DNA of 64,000 bases from CAZEHS01 sp964424355. Lineage in GTDB: Bacteria; Bacillota; Clostridia; Peptostreptococcales; Acidaminobacteraceae. Position 1 is the stretch's first letter. Each line of letters opens with the position of its first letter. Of the stretch, positions 17,568-26,449 are shown piece after piece. The position numbers and the translations under genes are program-made. The notes beneath the pieces were generated by a model. It saw nothing but the letters and a program-made list of their open reading frames with translations, was not told where the DNA came from and ran no database searches. The DNA is taken from NCBI GenBank assembly GCA_964424355.1, contig CAYRIO010000018.1, positions 1-64,000 of the forward strand. The letters run 5' to 3'.

Positions 17568-17906
17568 TTGAAACAGGCTGAAAAGTTAAAGAAAAATGAA
17601 GAGTTCAAAAAGGTTTATGCAAGAGGAAAATCAGTTGTTACTCCGTACCTGGTTCTCTATTTTATGAGAAACAATACGGGGTACAACCGATTGGGAATTT
17701 CGGTCAGTAAAAAAGTAGGAAACAGCGTTGTCAGAAACCGTGCCAAAAGATTGATTCGAGAAGCATTCAGGCTAACGCCCTTGACGCTGAAAAGCGGACT
17801 GGATCTAGTACTGATAGCAAGAGTCAGGATGAATCAGGCAGATTTTAAGACGACTGAGAAACATTTGACTCAGGTTTTGAATAAGGTGAGGAAGGATACG
17901 CAATGA
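17568..17906 (+). CDS. rnpA: Ribonuclease P protein component
   Basis: Protein subunit of RNase P, which matures tRNA 5' ends; 112 aa, basic. The RNR motif is seen as RNRAKRLIREAFR near residue 60-72. The likely start is TTG at 17568, with GGTGA about 6-8 nt upstream. I found no alternative start that fits. It overlaps yidD by 4 nt (ATGA). The RNA subunit gene rnpB was not seen in this window. Confidence 0.93.
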   Translation: MKQAEKLKKNEEFKKVYARGKSVVTPYLVLYFMRNNTGYNRLGISVSKKVGNSVVRNRAKRLIREAFRLTPLTLKSGLDLVLIARVRMNQADFKTTEKHLTQVLNKVRKDTQ

Positions 17907-18115
17907 AATATCTGCTGATCCTCTTAGTGCGTATCTATAGAGTAGTCTTGTCACCGTTAAAAGGCGGTCCGACCTGTCGCTTCTATCCATCCTGTTCAGA
18001 GTATGCGTTACAGGCTTTGATGCGGTATGGTGCGATAAAAGGTATGGGACTGACCATATGGCGGGTTTTGAGGTGTAATCCTTTTAATCCGGGAGGCTAC
18101 GATCCCTTAAAATAA
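17903..18115 (+). CDS. yidD: Membrane protein insertion efficiency factor YidD
   Basis: 70-aa protein with an amphipathic N-terminus and the conserved core CRFYPSCSEYALQAL and NPGGYDP near the end. It assists YidC-dependent membrane insertion. It overlaps rnpA by 4 nt and is followed by yidC after 24 nt, the standard order. Confidence 0.93.
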   Translation: MKYLLILLVRIYRVVLSPLKGGPTCRFYPSCSEYALQALMRYGAIKGMGLTIWRVLRCNPFNPGGYDPLK

Positions 18116-18139
18116 CTGGATGTATTTAGGAGGAAAACT

Positions 18140-18856
18140 GTGAAGATAGTTGCAGAAGTATTGGGCCCGGTACTAGGATATATTTTCAGTATGGTAGGAA
18201 ATTATGCCCTAGCGATTGTGCTCTTTACCATTTTGATTAAATTACTCCTGATGCCTCTGACATATCGGCAAATTGTTGCAATGAAAGAAATGCAGAAGAT
18301 ACAGCCGGAACTGAAGAAAATTCAGGATAAATACCATAATGATAAAGAAACGTTGAATATTAAAACCATGGAACTTTATAAAGAGCATAAGGTGAACCCT
18401 TTTGCCAGCTGCTTGCCTGTTATCGTTCAAATGCCCATTCTTCTGGGTATGTTCGATGCCTTACGGGATCCAATGAAATTTGTCTTCAATAATCCAGCTA
18501 TCCATGATCTGGGCCAGACGGCCATCAGTACTCCTTTCTTATGGATGCAGAACCTTACGGTTCCGGACACGATGTATAATCTGATGCAGGCTTCAGAATT
18601 TTATCGGACCCTGCCAGGTGTTTTACCCTTCTTGGCTGCAATCCTGACATACTTGCAGACGAAGACGATGGGGACTGCAGGTCAAGCGGATAATCCGACG
18701 ATGCGGACCATGAACATCATGATGCCGCTTATGATTCTTTATTTTGGTGTTACAATGTCAGCAGGACTTACACTTTATTGGGTAGTCAGTACGCTGTTTC
18801 AAATTGTCCAGCAGGTCGTCATGACCAGGCTGACAAGGGAGGTAAAAACCCTATGA
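18140..18856 (+). CDS. yidC: Membrane protein insertase YidC/Oxa1
   Basis: 238-aa insertase with about five membrane segments, the short Gram-positive form without the large extracellular domain. The first membrane segment is followed by the cytoplasmic loop ALKEMQ-type region (MKEMQKIQPELKKIQDKY, about residues 52-69). Lys34 (TILIK) seems to sit where many YidC proteins carry the groove arginine; this alignment is by eye. No lipobox is visible, unlike Bacillus SpoIIIJ. The start is GTG at 18140 with TTAGGAGG upstream; it overlaps jag by 4 nt. Confidence 0.93.
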   Translation: MKIVAEVLGPVLGYIFSMVGNYALAIVLFTILIKLLLMPLTYRQIVAMKEMQKIQPELKKIQDKYHNDKETLNIKTMELYKEHKVNPFASCLPVIVQMPILLGMFDALRDPMKFVFNNPAIHDLGQTAISTPFLWMQNLTVPDTMYNLMQASEFYRTLPGVLPFLAAILTYLQTKTMGTAGQADNPTMRTMNIMMPLMILYFGVTMSAGLTLYWVVSTLFQIVQQVVMTRLTREVKTL

Positions 18857-19530
18857 GAACTGTGGAGATTATCGGAAAAAATTCAGATGAAGCCATTGGT
18901 CAGGCATTGATCCAACTGAACACGACACGTGATAAAGTTGAAGTTGAAATTTTTGAGGATAATTCAAAGGGAATATTCAGCATATTCAAGAGTAAGCAGG
19001 TAAAAGTTAAAGTTACTGTAGTAGACGATCCGGAAACCCGTGCAGTAGATTTCTTAAGCAAGGTTTTTGATAAAATGAATCTTGATGCAGAAATTTCAAC
19101 GACTCTAGAAGAGAAGACGTTGAATATCAGTATCGAGGGAAAAGATATGGCTCTTCTTATCGGCAGGAGAGGACAAACCTTGGACTCATTGCAATACCTG
19201 GTGAGTCTCGTTGTCAACAAAGGCCATGAGGATTATATCCGTGTCATATTGGATACAGAGAATTATCGTGTTAAACGTGAAGAGACGTTGGTCAAGCTGG
19301 CCCATAAATTGGCTCACAAAGCGAAACAATATCGCAAGGATATTACACTTGAGCCTATGAACCCTTATGAACGACGGGTCATTCATTCCGCATTGCAGAA
19401 TAACAATTTCGTGAGTACGCGTAGTGAAGGTGATGAGCCATTCAGAAAAGTGGTGATTTCACTGAACAAAAGTGCGTCCCAGCAATCTGGAAGTGCGCAC
19501 CGACCCAGAAGGGCGCCAAGACAAGCTTAG
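18853..19530 (+). CDS. jag: RNA-binding protein Jag/KhpB
   Basis: 225 aa from the ATG at 18853, which overlaps the yidC stop (ATGA). Domains in order: Jag-N (residues 1-50, GIFSIFKSKQ), a KH domain (IGRRGQTLDSLQYLV, near 105-120) and an R3H domain (ERRVIHSAL and TRSEGDEPFRKVVI, near 175-210). KhpB binds small and messenger RNA and affects cell elongation in other Gram-positives. The tail is basic (HRPRRAPRQA). Confidence 0.93.
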   Translation: MRTVEIIGKNSDEAIGQALIQLNTTRDKVEVEIFEDNSKGIFSIFKSKQVKVKVTVVDDPETRAVDFLSKVFDKMNLDAEISTTLEEKTLNISIEGKDMALLIGRRGQTLDSLQYLVSLVVNKGHEDYIRVILDTENYRVKREETLVKLAHKLAHKAKQYRKDITLEPMNPYERRVIHSALQNNNFVSTRSEGDEPFRKVVISLNKSASQQSGSAHRPRRAPRQA

Positions 19531-19543
19531 TGGAACAATTGTT

Positions 19544-19569
19544 AAAAGCCCAGTGAAAACTGGGCTTTT
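19544..19569 (+). terminator. Terminator after jag
   Basis: AAAAGCCCAGT (19544-19554), loop GAAA, ACTGGGCTTTT (19559-19569). Perfect 11-bp stem with a T run. Confidence 0.88.
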
Positions 19570-19606
19570 CTGTATTTAGTTTGAGGACAAATGAAAGAGG
19601 ATTACG

Positions 19607-20974
19607 ATGGATACAATATGCGCAATTTCAACAGCAACGGGTGAATCGGCGATTGGAATCATTCGCCTATCTGGGGATGATACAGAAAGAATCATACGAC
19701 ATGTCTTCAAATTCTTAAATGGGCCTGGAGAAACTTTAAAACCTTGGCATTTCTACTATGGTCATATTGTTGAAGGTGAAAGAACATTGGATGAGGGCTT
19801 GGTGGTTTTTTTCAAGGGCCCCAAATCATATACAAGGGAGCACATGGCTGAAATCCACTGTCATGGCGGAACGATTGCGCTTCGACGGGTCTATAAAGCG
19901 GTGCTAACCGCCGGAGCTCGGCAGGCTGAGCCTGGTGAATTTACCAAGCGGGCATTTTTGAATGGTCGCTTGGATTTGAGTCAGGCGGAATCAATTATGG
20001 ATGTGATTCAGGCCAAAACCGACCTTGCTTTTGACACGGCTCTGCTGCAACTGTCGGGGAACTTATCACATTTAATTAGCACCATGCGGGTTGAACTGCT
20101 GCGCATGATTACGCACCTTGCAGTGAACATCGACTACCCGGAAGAAGACATTATTGAGATAACCTATGATGAGATCAGTCCAGAAGTCGCAGCGATCAGG
20201 AACCAAGTGGGAAGCCTAATCAGGGATGCAGGCCGAGGGCGAATTCTTCGGGAAGGCTTGAAAGTAGCGTTGATTGGCAGGCCGAATGTAGGAAAAAGCT
20301 CGTTGATGAATGCTCTTCTACAAGAAGAAAGAGCCATTGTCACAGCAATTCCTGGTACGACACGGGATGTCATAGAGGAGTATCTCAATGTCAGAGGAAT
20401 TCCTGTCCGGTTGATGGATACTGCGGGCATTCGTGACACCGAGGATTTGGTTGAGAGAATAGGTGTGGAGCGAACGCTGGCACGGTATCAGGAAGCTGAC
20501 TTGATACTGACGGTTTTAGATATGTCGGAGCAGTTGACAGCGGACGATAGGGACCTCCTTGAAAAGGTATGTGATAAGCCAGCAATCATCATTTTGAATA
20601 AATCCGACTTGAACCCGAGAATAAGTGAATCCCTTATTCTTGAGTTGGTTCCAAAAGCCAGAATTATAAGGACTTCAGCAGCCAATGATATTGGCCTGTC
20701 CACCCTTGAGGAGGCTATTGAAGAAGCGGTGAATCACAACACCGTTCACAACTCTGGTTATAGCTTCGTGACCAATGTGAGACATCAAAGTATCCTTGAG
20801 GAGACAATGGTGTTGCTAGATGATGTGCAGAAAGGGATTTTAGAGAATCAACCCTATGATCTGATTGAAATGGATTTGAGAGGTATATTTGATTTACTGG
20901 GTAAGATTACAGGAGAAACGGTTTCTGAGGATCTGATTGAATCTGTGTTCAGTCAGTTTTGCTTGGGGAAATAG
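19607..20974 (+). CDS. mnmE: tRNA modification GTPase MnmE
   Basis: 455 aa. With MnmG it makes the carboxymethylaminomethyl (or aminomethyl) group at U34 of tRNAs. Features: N-terminal formyl-tetrahydrofolate-binding domain (DTICAISTATGESAIGIIR), G domain with GRPNVGKSSLMNALL near 225, switch DTAGIRDTEDLVE near 270 and NKSD near 335, and the C-terminal catalytic motif FCLGK. The start has AGAGG upstream. mnmG follows after 8 nt. Confidence 0.96.
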   Translation: MDTICAISTATGESAIGIIRLSGDDTERIIRHVFKFLNGPGETLKPWHFYYGHIVEGERTLDEGLVVFFKGPKSYTREHMAEIHCHGGTIALRRVYKAVLTAGARQAEPGEFTKRAFLNGRLDLSQAESIMDVIQAKTDLAFDTALLQLSGNLSHLISTMRVELLRMITHLAVNIDYPEEDIIEITYDEISPEVAAIRNQVGSLIRDAGRGRILREGLKVALIGRPNVGKSSLMNALLQEERAIVTAIPGTTRDVIEEYLNVRGIPVRLMDTAGIRDTEDLVERIGVERTLARYQEADLILTVLDMSEQLTADDRDLLEKVCDKPAIIILNKSDLNPRISESLILELVPKARIIRTSAANDIGLSTLEEAIEEAVNHNTVHNSGYSFVTNVRHQSILEETMVLLDDVQKGILENQPYDLIEMDLRGIFDLLGKITGETVSEDLIESVFSQFCLGK

Positions 20975-20982
20975 GAGACATG

Positions 20983-22872
20983 ATGGAAACTTATCAAGCA
21001 GGCGACTTTGATGTGATTGTCATTGGCGCAGGGCATGCAGGATGTGAAGCGGGTCTGGCATCCGCCAGGATGGGGATGCGGACTCTGATATTTACCATAA
21101 ATATTGATTCCATTGCCATGATGCCTTGCAATCCCTCTATTGGGGGTACTGGGAAGGGACACCTTGTCAAGGAAGTGGATGCCTTGGGTGGTGAGATGGG
21201 GATTAACATCGATAAGGCGATGATTCAGTGCAAGATGCTCAATACTGCAAAAGGACCTGCGGTTCATTCGTTACGTGCACAGGCGGACAAGCACCGATAC
21301 CATACAGAGATGAAACATACCCTTGAAAATACGGAGAATCTTTGGATCCGGCAGGCTGAAGTGGTTAAAATTTCCGTAGAAGCCGGGAAAGTTACAGGTG
21401 TTGTAACACGGACTGGGGGCAAATACCAAACCAAGGCAGTGGTCATCGCTGCGGGGACGTATTTGAACGGCAAAGTATTCATTGGGCAAAACAGTTTTAC
21501 CTCGGGGCCCAATGGTTTGGCACCCAGCCTGGAATTGTCTTCTGATCTGAAGGATTTAGGGCTTGAACTCCGTCGATTCAAAACGGGAACCCCTGCCCGG
21601 ATCAATTCAAGAAGCATGAATTATGACGCATTGATTGAGCAACCTGGGGATAAGAACATCATCCCATTTTCATTTATGAATGACTCCTTGGATATTGAAC
21701 AGGTTTCTTGCTGGTTGACGTATACCAATGAGCAGACCCATGATCTGATTCGTCGCAATATCCATAGATCCGCTATGTACAGCGGCCAGATAGAAGGTAC
21801 AGGACCTCGCTACTGCCCATCTATTGAAGATAAGATCAATCGATTTGCAGATAAGGAAAGGCACCAGTTGTTCTTAGAACCAGAAGGGCTTCATACCAAT
21901 GAAGTGTATGTGCAGGGGATGTCGACAAGCCTCCCTGAAGATGTTCAACTGGGCTTTATGAGTACGATTAAGGGGCTCGAAAATGTTGAAATCATGCGCC
22001 CTGCTTACGCCATCGAGTATGATAGTGTGGATCCTTTGATGCTGACCCACAGCCTTGAATTGAAATCAATCAACGGACTTTTTTGCGCAGGGCAGTTCAA
22101 CGGTACATCCGGATATGAAGAAGCGGCGTCACAGGGGTTGATTGCCGGTATTAACGCTGCACTGAAGATTCAAGGAAATCAGCCATTTGTGTTAAGTCGA
22201 AGCGATGGTTATATTGGGGTCTTGATTGATGATCTTGTGACAAAGGGGACGAATGAGCCTTATCGGATCATGACATCCCGGTGTGAGTACAGATTGCTGC
22301 TTCGCCAGGATAATGCAGATCTTCGTTTGACGGAATTTGGCAGGCGGATTGGGTTGGTGTCTGATGAACGGTATAACCGGTATCGGCAAAAGTGTGAAAT
22401 TATTGAGAATGAGAGACTTCGCTTGAAATCAACGAAGATTAAGATGCAGTCTATCAATCCGATTCTTGAAGGTTTAAACTGTAGCTTGATCAGAGAATCC
22501 CTCTCATTGGAAGACCTTTTAAAGCGCCCCGAGTTGAATTATTCTTTATTAGAACCTGTTGATGTGACAAGACCTCCCCTGCACCGTGAAATTATGCTGC
22601 TGGTTGAAACGGAGATTAAATATGCCGGGTATATTAAGAAACAGTTGGCAGAGGTTGATAAATTCAGTGGTTTAGAGCGCATGAAAATACCAGACGGGAT
22701 TGATTATGACGCCATTACGAATTTGAGGATCGAGGCAAGACAAAAATTGATGCGTATTTTGCCGGAATCAATCGGTCAGGCCTCCAGGATCTCAGGTGTT
22801 TCCCCTGCGGACATTTCGGTCCTGATGGTTGCCCTGGAACAGCTGAGAAGGCGAGGAACAAAAAATGTCTGA
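20983..22872 (+). CDS. mnmG: tRNA uridine-5-carboxymethylaminomethyl synthesis enzyme MnmG (GidA)
   Basis: FAD enzyme partner of MnmE, 629 aa. The FAD-binding site is VIVIGAGHAGCEAGLASARMG at the N-terminus; family motifs PCNPSIGGTGKGHLVKE and FCAGQFNGTSGYEEAASQG are clear. AGGAG lies 5 nt before the ATG at 20983 and only 2 nt before an ATG at 20980, so 20983 is preferred. Its end overlaps rsmG by 8 nt. Confidence 0.96.
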   Translation: METYQAGDFDVIVIGAGHAGCEAGLASARMGMRTLIFTINIDSIAMMPCNPSIGGTGKGHLVKEVDALGGEMGINIDKAMIQCKMLNTAKGPAVHSLRAQADKHRYHTEMKHTLENTENLWIRQAEVVKISVEAGKVTGVVTRTGGKYQTKAVVIAAGTYLNGKVFIGQNSFTSGPNGLAPSLELSSDLKDLGLELRRFKTGTPARINSRSMNYDALIEQPGDKNIIPFSFMNDSLDIEQVSCWLTYTNEQTHDLIRRNIHRSAMYSGQIEGTGPRYCPSIEDKINRFADKERHQLFLEPEGLHTNEVYVQGMSTSLPEDVQLGFMSTIKGLENVEIMRPAYAIEYDSVDPLMLTHSLELKSINGLFCAGQFNGTSGYEEAASQGLIAGINAALKIQGNQPFVLSRSDGYIGVLIDDLVTKGTNEPYRIMTSRCEYRLLLRQDNADLRLTEFGRRIGLVSDERYNRYRQKCEIIENERLRLKSTKIKMQSINPILEGLNCSLIRESLSLEDLLKRPELNYSLLEPVDVTRPPLHREIMLLVETEIKYAGYIKKQLAEVDKFSGLERMKIPDGIDYDAITNLRIEARQKLMRILPESIGQASRISGVSPADISVLMVALEQLRRRGTKNV

Positions 22873-23572
22873 AAATCTTAAGAATCAGGCTCATAAAATG
22901 GGCATAGACTTGAATGATCTCATGGTGGACCAATTTCAGCGATATCAGGAGCTTTTGCTTATTTGGAATGAACGGATGAATTTAACAGCGATTACGGATC
23001 CACGTGATATTCAAAACAAGCATTTTCTTGATTCCTTGACCTGTGTGCTTCCCTTGAAAATGGATAAGGGGAAATTGATAGATATCGGTACAGGTGCCGG
23101 ATTCCCAGGAATACCCATAAAAATAGCGAAGCCAGGTTTGACTGTTACGCTGATGGACTCATTGAACAAACGTGTTACTTTTCTTAATGAAGTGATCACT
23201 GCCTTGGGTTTAAATGGAATTGAAGCAATCCATGGAAGGGCAGAGGAGTGTGCACGTAAAAAAGAGCACCGTGAGGTCTACGATTATGCATTTGCGAGGG
23301 CCGTTGCTAAGTTGAACGTATTGAGTGAATATTGCCTCCCCTATGTAAAAGTCGGCGGGGTTTTCATCAGTCAAAAGGGCAGCGATTATGAGCAGGAAAT
23401 TGCGCAGTCCAAAGAGGCGCTTAAAAAATTGGGAGGGAAGGTTGAAGAGATCCTCCCTGTTACGATTCCTGATACAGATTTCCAAAGGGTTTTGATTATT
23501 ATCCGGAAAACGCAGCCGACACCGGGAATTTATCCCCGTATTTCTGCAAAGATTGATAAATCACCATTATAG
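22865..23572 (+). CDS. rsmG: 16S rRNA (guanine-527-N7) methyltransferase RsmG (GidB)
   Basis: 235-aa SAM-dependent methyltransferase. The SAM-binding loop LIDIGTGAGFPGIPIKI is near residue 70-86, and ARAVAKLNVLSEYCLP near 142. It overlaps mnmG by 8 nt, and parA follows after a terminator. This is the usual mnmE-mnmG-rsmG-parA-parB order of Firmicute origins. Confidence 0.95.
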   Translation: MSENLKNQAHKMGIDLNDLMVDQFQRYQELLLIWNERMNLTAITDPRDIQNKHFLDSLTCVLPLKMDKGKLIDIGTGAGFPGIPIKIAKPGLTVTLMDSLNKRVTFLNEVITALGLNGIEAIHGRAEECARKKEHREVYDYAFARAVAKLNVLSEYCLPYVKVGGVFISQKGSDYEQEIAQSKEALKKLGGKVEEILPVTIPDTDFQRVLIIIRKTQPTPGIYPRISAKIDKSPL

Positions 23573-23592
23573 AAATATATGGAAAAACATTC

Positions 23593-23620
23593 AAGAAAAA
23601 GCGTGCAGCTTTTTCTTTTT
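23593..23620 (+). terminator. Terminator after rsmG
   Basis: AAGAAAAAGC (23593-23602), loop GTGCA, GCTTTTTCTT (23608-23617), then more T. It ends the mnmE-mnmG-rsmG message before parA. Confidence 0.8.
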
Positions 23621-23659
23621 TCATGTAAGATGAGATTAGTATATTGAAGGGGTGAAGGC

Positions 23660-24427
23660 ATGGGAAAAGTGATTACGATATTCAATCAAAAGGGCGGTGT
23701 CGGTAAAACAACGACCAATGTTAATTTGAGCGCCTGTCTAGCATTGCTCGGAAAGCGAGTCCTTGTACTTGATAATGATCCACAAGGGAATACAACCAGC
23801 GGTTTGGGCGTTGAAAAGGGTGGAGAGCGGAATATCTATGAAGCCCTGCTAGGCATTCGATCCCCGAAGGATTCTGTTGTTTCAACGATGATTGAAAACT
23901 TGGATATCATTCCGTCAGATATGCAGTTAGCGGGTGCTGAGATTGAAATGATTGAGTTGGAAAGCAGAGAGCAGCGATTGAAAGAGATAGTCAACGCGTT
24001 GAAGGATGCATACGATTATATTCTTATCGATTGCCCCCCGTCTTTAGGAATGCTCACAATCAATGCATTGGTAGCTGCAGATAGCGTATTGATCCCCATT
24101 CAATGCGAATACTATGCTTTGGAAGGGGTTAGCCAGCTGATGAGCACGTATCAGCTTGTCAAACAGTCCATTAACCAGGATTTGCAGATCCAAGGGATTC
24201 TATTAACGATGTATGATGGACGAACGAATTTATCCATACAGGTTCAAGATGAAGTTAAAAAGTACTTTGGAGATCAAGTGTATCATTCAGTGATCCCACG
24301 GAGCATCCGTTTGGCTGAAGCGCCTAGCTATGGGATGCCAATCATCAGTTATGATCCACGATCTAAGGGCGCACGAGCATACATGGCTCTTGCACATGAA
24401 TTTCTGAAGTGGGAGGAGCAAGCATGA
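23660..24427 (+). CDS. parA: Chromosome partitioning ATPase ParA (Soj)
   Basis: 255-aa Walker-type ATPase that moves the ParB-parS complex and regulates DnaA in Firmicutes. The deviant Walker A is KGGVGKTTTNVNL near residue 11-23 and Walker B is YILIDCPPSLG near 118-128. The start is ATG at 23660 with GGGGTGA upstream. It overlaps parB by 4 nt. Confidence 0.95.
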   Translation: MGKVITIFNQKGGVGKTTTNVNLSACLALLGKRVLVLDNDPQGNTTSGLGVEKGGERNIYEALLGIRSPKDSVVSTMIENLDIIPSDMQLAGAEIEMIELESREQRLKEIVNALKDAYDYILIDCPPSLGMLTINALVAADSVLIPIQCEYYALEGVSQLMSTYQLVKQSINQDLQIQGILLTMYDGRTNLSIQVQDEVKKYFGDQVYHSVIPRSIRLAEAPSYGMPIISYDPRSKGARAYMALAHEFLKWEEQA

Positions 24428-25284
24428 ATATCAAACAGCAACGCGGGTTGGGAAAGGGATTGGGTGCTCTCATCACGCACAGTGAGCAAGTTGTTTCACG
24501 TGAAACATCTGGTGTCAGAAAAGTGAACATCAACTTGATTAAGCCAAATCGGGATCAACCACGGAAATACTTCGATGAGGAACGCATTCAAATACTATCC
24601 GAGTCGATTAAGGAGCATGGCGTTTTACAGCCCATTATCCTTAAAACCATCGATAACGGTTACGAGATTGTTGCAGGTGAGCGCAGATGGCGCGCATCGC
24701 GAATGGCAGGACTAAAGGAAATTCCCGCAGTTGTTAAAGATCTAGAAGATGATCAGTTGGTACAAATATCATTAATAGAAAACCTTCAACGGGAAGATTT
24801 GAATCAAATAGAAGAGGCCCTGGCATACAATTCATTGATCGAAGAATATGGGTATACTCAGGATAAAGTGTCAAAGGTTGTTGGTAAGAGTCGATCGCAT
24901 ATTGCAAATATTATACGCCTTCTGGCGTTACCAGAGGATATTAAGCACCAAATTGCAAAGGATGAGATCAGCGGCGGTCATGGCCGCGCGCTTGCAATTG
25001 TCCATGATCCCGTACTGCAGCGGAAGTTAACTGAGCGGATTATTAAAGAAAATCTGAGTGTGAGAGATATCGAAAAAATTGTTGCGACTTTAACGGGGAA
25101 GAGAAAGAGCGCTGTACCAGTTAATATCTCGCCAGTGGACTATATTGATGTGGAGAAGCGCTTGAATGATCGCTTTTCATCGCCGATAAAGATCAAAAGC
25201 GGCAAGAAGAAAGGAAAAATCGAAATTGAATTCTTCAACGAGGATGATTTGGACAGGATCATCAACTTGTTGTGTGCAGAGTGA
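24424..25284 (+). CDS. parB: Chromosome partitioning protein ParB (Spo0J)
   Basis: CTP-dependent DNA clamp loaded at parS, 286 aa. The N-terminus RGLGKGLGALI is the ParA-interacting segment. The CTPase motif GERRWRA is near residue 82-88, and the helix-turn-helix (YGYTQDKVSKVVGKSRSHI) near 143-161. The ATG at 24424 overlaps the parA stop (ATGA) and is preferred to an in-frame ATG five codons earlier. A parS site lies inside the gene. Confidence 0.95.
   Translation: MNIKQQRGLGKGLGALITHSEQVVSRETSGVRKVNINLIKPNRDQPRKYFDEERIQILSESIKEHGVLQPIILKTIDNGYEIVAGERRWRASRMAGLKEIPAVVKDLEDDQLVQISLIENLQREDLNQIEEALAYNSLIEEYGYTQDKVSKVVGKSRSHIANIIRLLALPEDIKHQIAKDEISGGHGRALAIVHDPVLQRKLTERIIKENLSVRDIEKIVATLTGKRKSAVPVNISPVDYIDVEKRLNDRFSSPIKIKSGKKKGKIEIEFFNEDDLDRIINLLCAE
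24492..24507. promoter_or_regulatory. parS: parS site 1 (inside parB)
   Basis: A perfect copy of the 16-bp palindrome TGTTTCACGTGAAACA, in the 5' part of parB, as in B. subtilis spo0J. ParB loads and spreads from here; it is also a SMC loading zone. Confidence 0.97.
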
Positions 25285-25303
25285 ATCTATAATCTGTAGT
25301 TTG

Positions 25304-25319
25304 TGTTTCACGTGAAACA
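25304..25319. promoter_or_regulatory. parS: parS site 2 (just after parB)
   Basis: A second perfect TGTTTCACGTGAAACA, 800 bp from site 1, between parB and the lipid kinase gene. It overlaps an in-frame GTG start that I reject for the downstream gene. Confidence 0.97.
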
Positions 25320-25332
25320 AGTTGAGGGATTT

Positions 25333-26229
25333 ATGCGCAAAACTCTGTTTATAGTCAATCCAGAAGCAGGTAAAAAAGAAGGAAAGCATTTGAAATCAAA
25401 GATTGAAAAGCTTTGGACTCAAGGGAAAATAGGATATGAAATATATATCACTCAAGATCATGCAGATATTTCGGCGGGTGTTGAGAAAGCGAAAGCAGAA
25501 AGTTTCACGGAAATCATTGTCGTTGGCGGTGATGGGACGCTGTTAGCAGTGGTGAATGCTTTAGGGGATCACGCCATTCCCATTGGTGTGATCCCCTGTG
25601 GTACAGGCAATGATTTTGTCAGATCTCAGAGTATAGATTTGGACATTAACCAAGCGCTGATGATAGCTCTTACAAGTGACGCTGTTAAAGATGTAGATAT
25701 AGGGCGATGCAATTCCACGGGTTTTCTAAACATCGCCAGCGTAGGGATTGATGCAGCAATTGTAAAGAGAACCCAATCGGTAAAGAAGTGGATAAAAAGT
25801 CCTCTCGCTTATTTGATTGCAAGTATCATTGAAATCATAACGTATGAACCTATTCAAATCACACTGACTATTGACGGCCAGGTATATCATCGAAGAATTG
25901 AATTAGTAGCGATTTCAAATGGGCGCTATTATGGCGGTGGCATGAAGATTGCACCAATGGCAAATCCCTCTGATGGTTTCTATGATCTCATTGTGATCAA
26001 TAAAATGAAGAAACGAAGGCTGCTATGGTTGCTTCCGCGGTTATACGAAGGAACTCATATAACCGAACCCGAAGTAGAAATATTTAAAGGGCAGAATATT
26101 CAAATCGCCTCAGAAGCGGAGTTGAATATTAATATGGATGGAGAGTTGACTCGTGGGAAATTAATGAACATTGAAAAACCTGTGAGAAAAATTTATATAA
26201 TGTCAAATAATGACATAAACCCACTATAA
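25333..26229 (+). CDS. Diacylglycerol/lipid kinase family protein (DagK/YegS-like)
   Basis: 298-aa protein of the DAGK catalytic family. It starts MRKTLFIVNPEAGKK, and has the nucleotide-binding motif VGGDGTLLAVVNAL near residue 62-75 and PCGTGNDFVRS near 92-102. Such enzymes phosphorylate diacylglycerol or related lipids on the inner membrane face. The ATG at 25333 has GAGGG upstream; an earlier GTG would lie within parS. Specificity (DgkB, YegS or another lipid) cannot be decided. It probably shares the parAB transcript. Confidence 0.85.
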   Translation: MRKTLFIVNPEAGKKEGKHLKSKIEKLWTQGKIGYEIYITQDHADISAGVEKAKAESFTEIIVVGGDGTLLAVVNALGDHAIPIGVIPCGTGNDFVRSQSIDLDINQALMIALTSDAVKDVDIGRCNSTGFLNIASVGIDAAIVKRTQSVKKWIKSPLAYLIASIIEIITYEPIQITLTIDGQVYHRRIELVAISNGRYYGGGMKIAPMANPSDGFYDLIVINKMKKRRLLWLLPRLYEGTHITEPEVEIFKGQNIQIASEAELNINMDGELTRGKLMNIEKPVRKIYIMSNNDINPL

Positions 26230-26325
26230 TTCGCTCCCCATATCGAACAAAAACAAGTGTGTTGGCACGTAGTGTCATTCGATGATAAAAATTCGCTCAA
26301 AAGGAAATATGGGGCGAATTTGAGC
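26228..26325. repeat. Interleaved inverted repeats before the regulator gene
   Basis: AATTCGCTCCCCATAT (26228-26243) is complementary to ATATGGGGCGAATT (26307-26320) apart from one extra T. A second pair, GCTCAAA (26295-26301) and TTTGAGC (26319-26325), interlocks with it. These could be an operator or alternative RNA structures. They lie between the lipid kinase and the regulator; the 220-bp gap shows nothing else I recognise. Confidence 0.55.
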
Positions 26326-26449
26326 ATGTGATGATTGGGGCATGTATTTATAAAAAATTCATCTCCAATTCGATGTGCGGTGGATGGTTTGTTTAATCAT
26401 TGAGCATGAATCGTAGAAGTGCACCTTGCAAACGGAGGAATTTCAAAAC

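Noticed and set aside
26264..26284. A possible sigma-54 promoter (TTGGCACG) before the AcoR-like regulator
   Set aside because: The -24 half looks fair, but the -12 element (TTGC) is missing at the right spacing.
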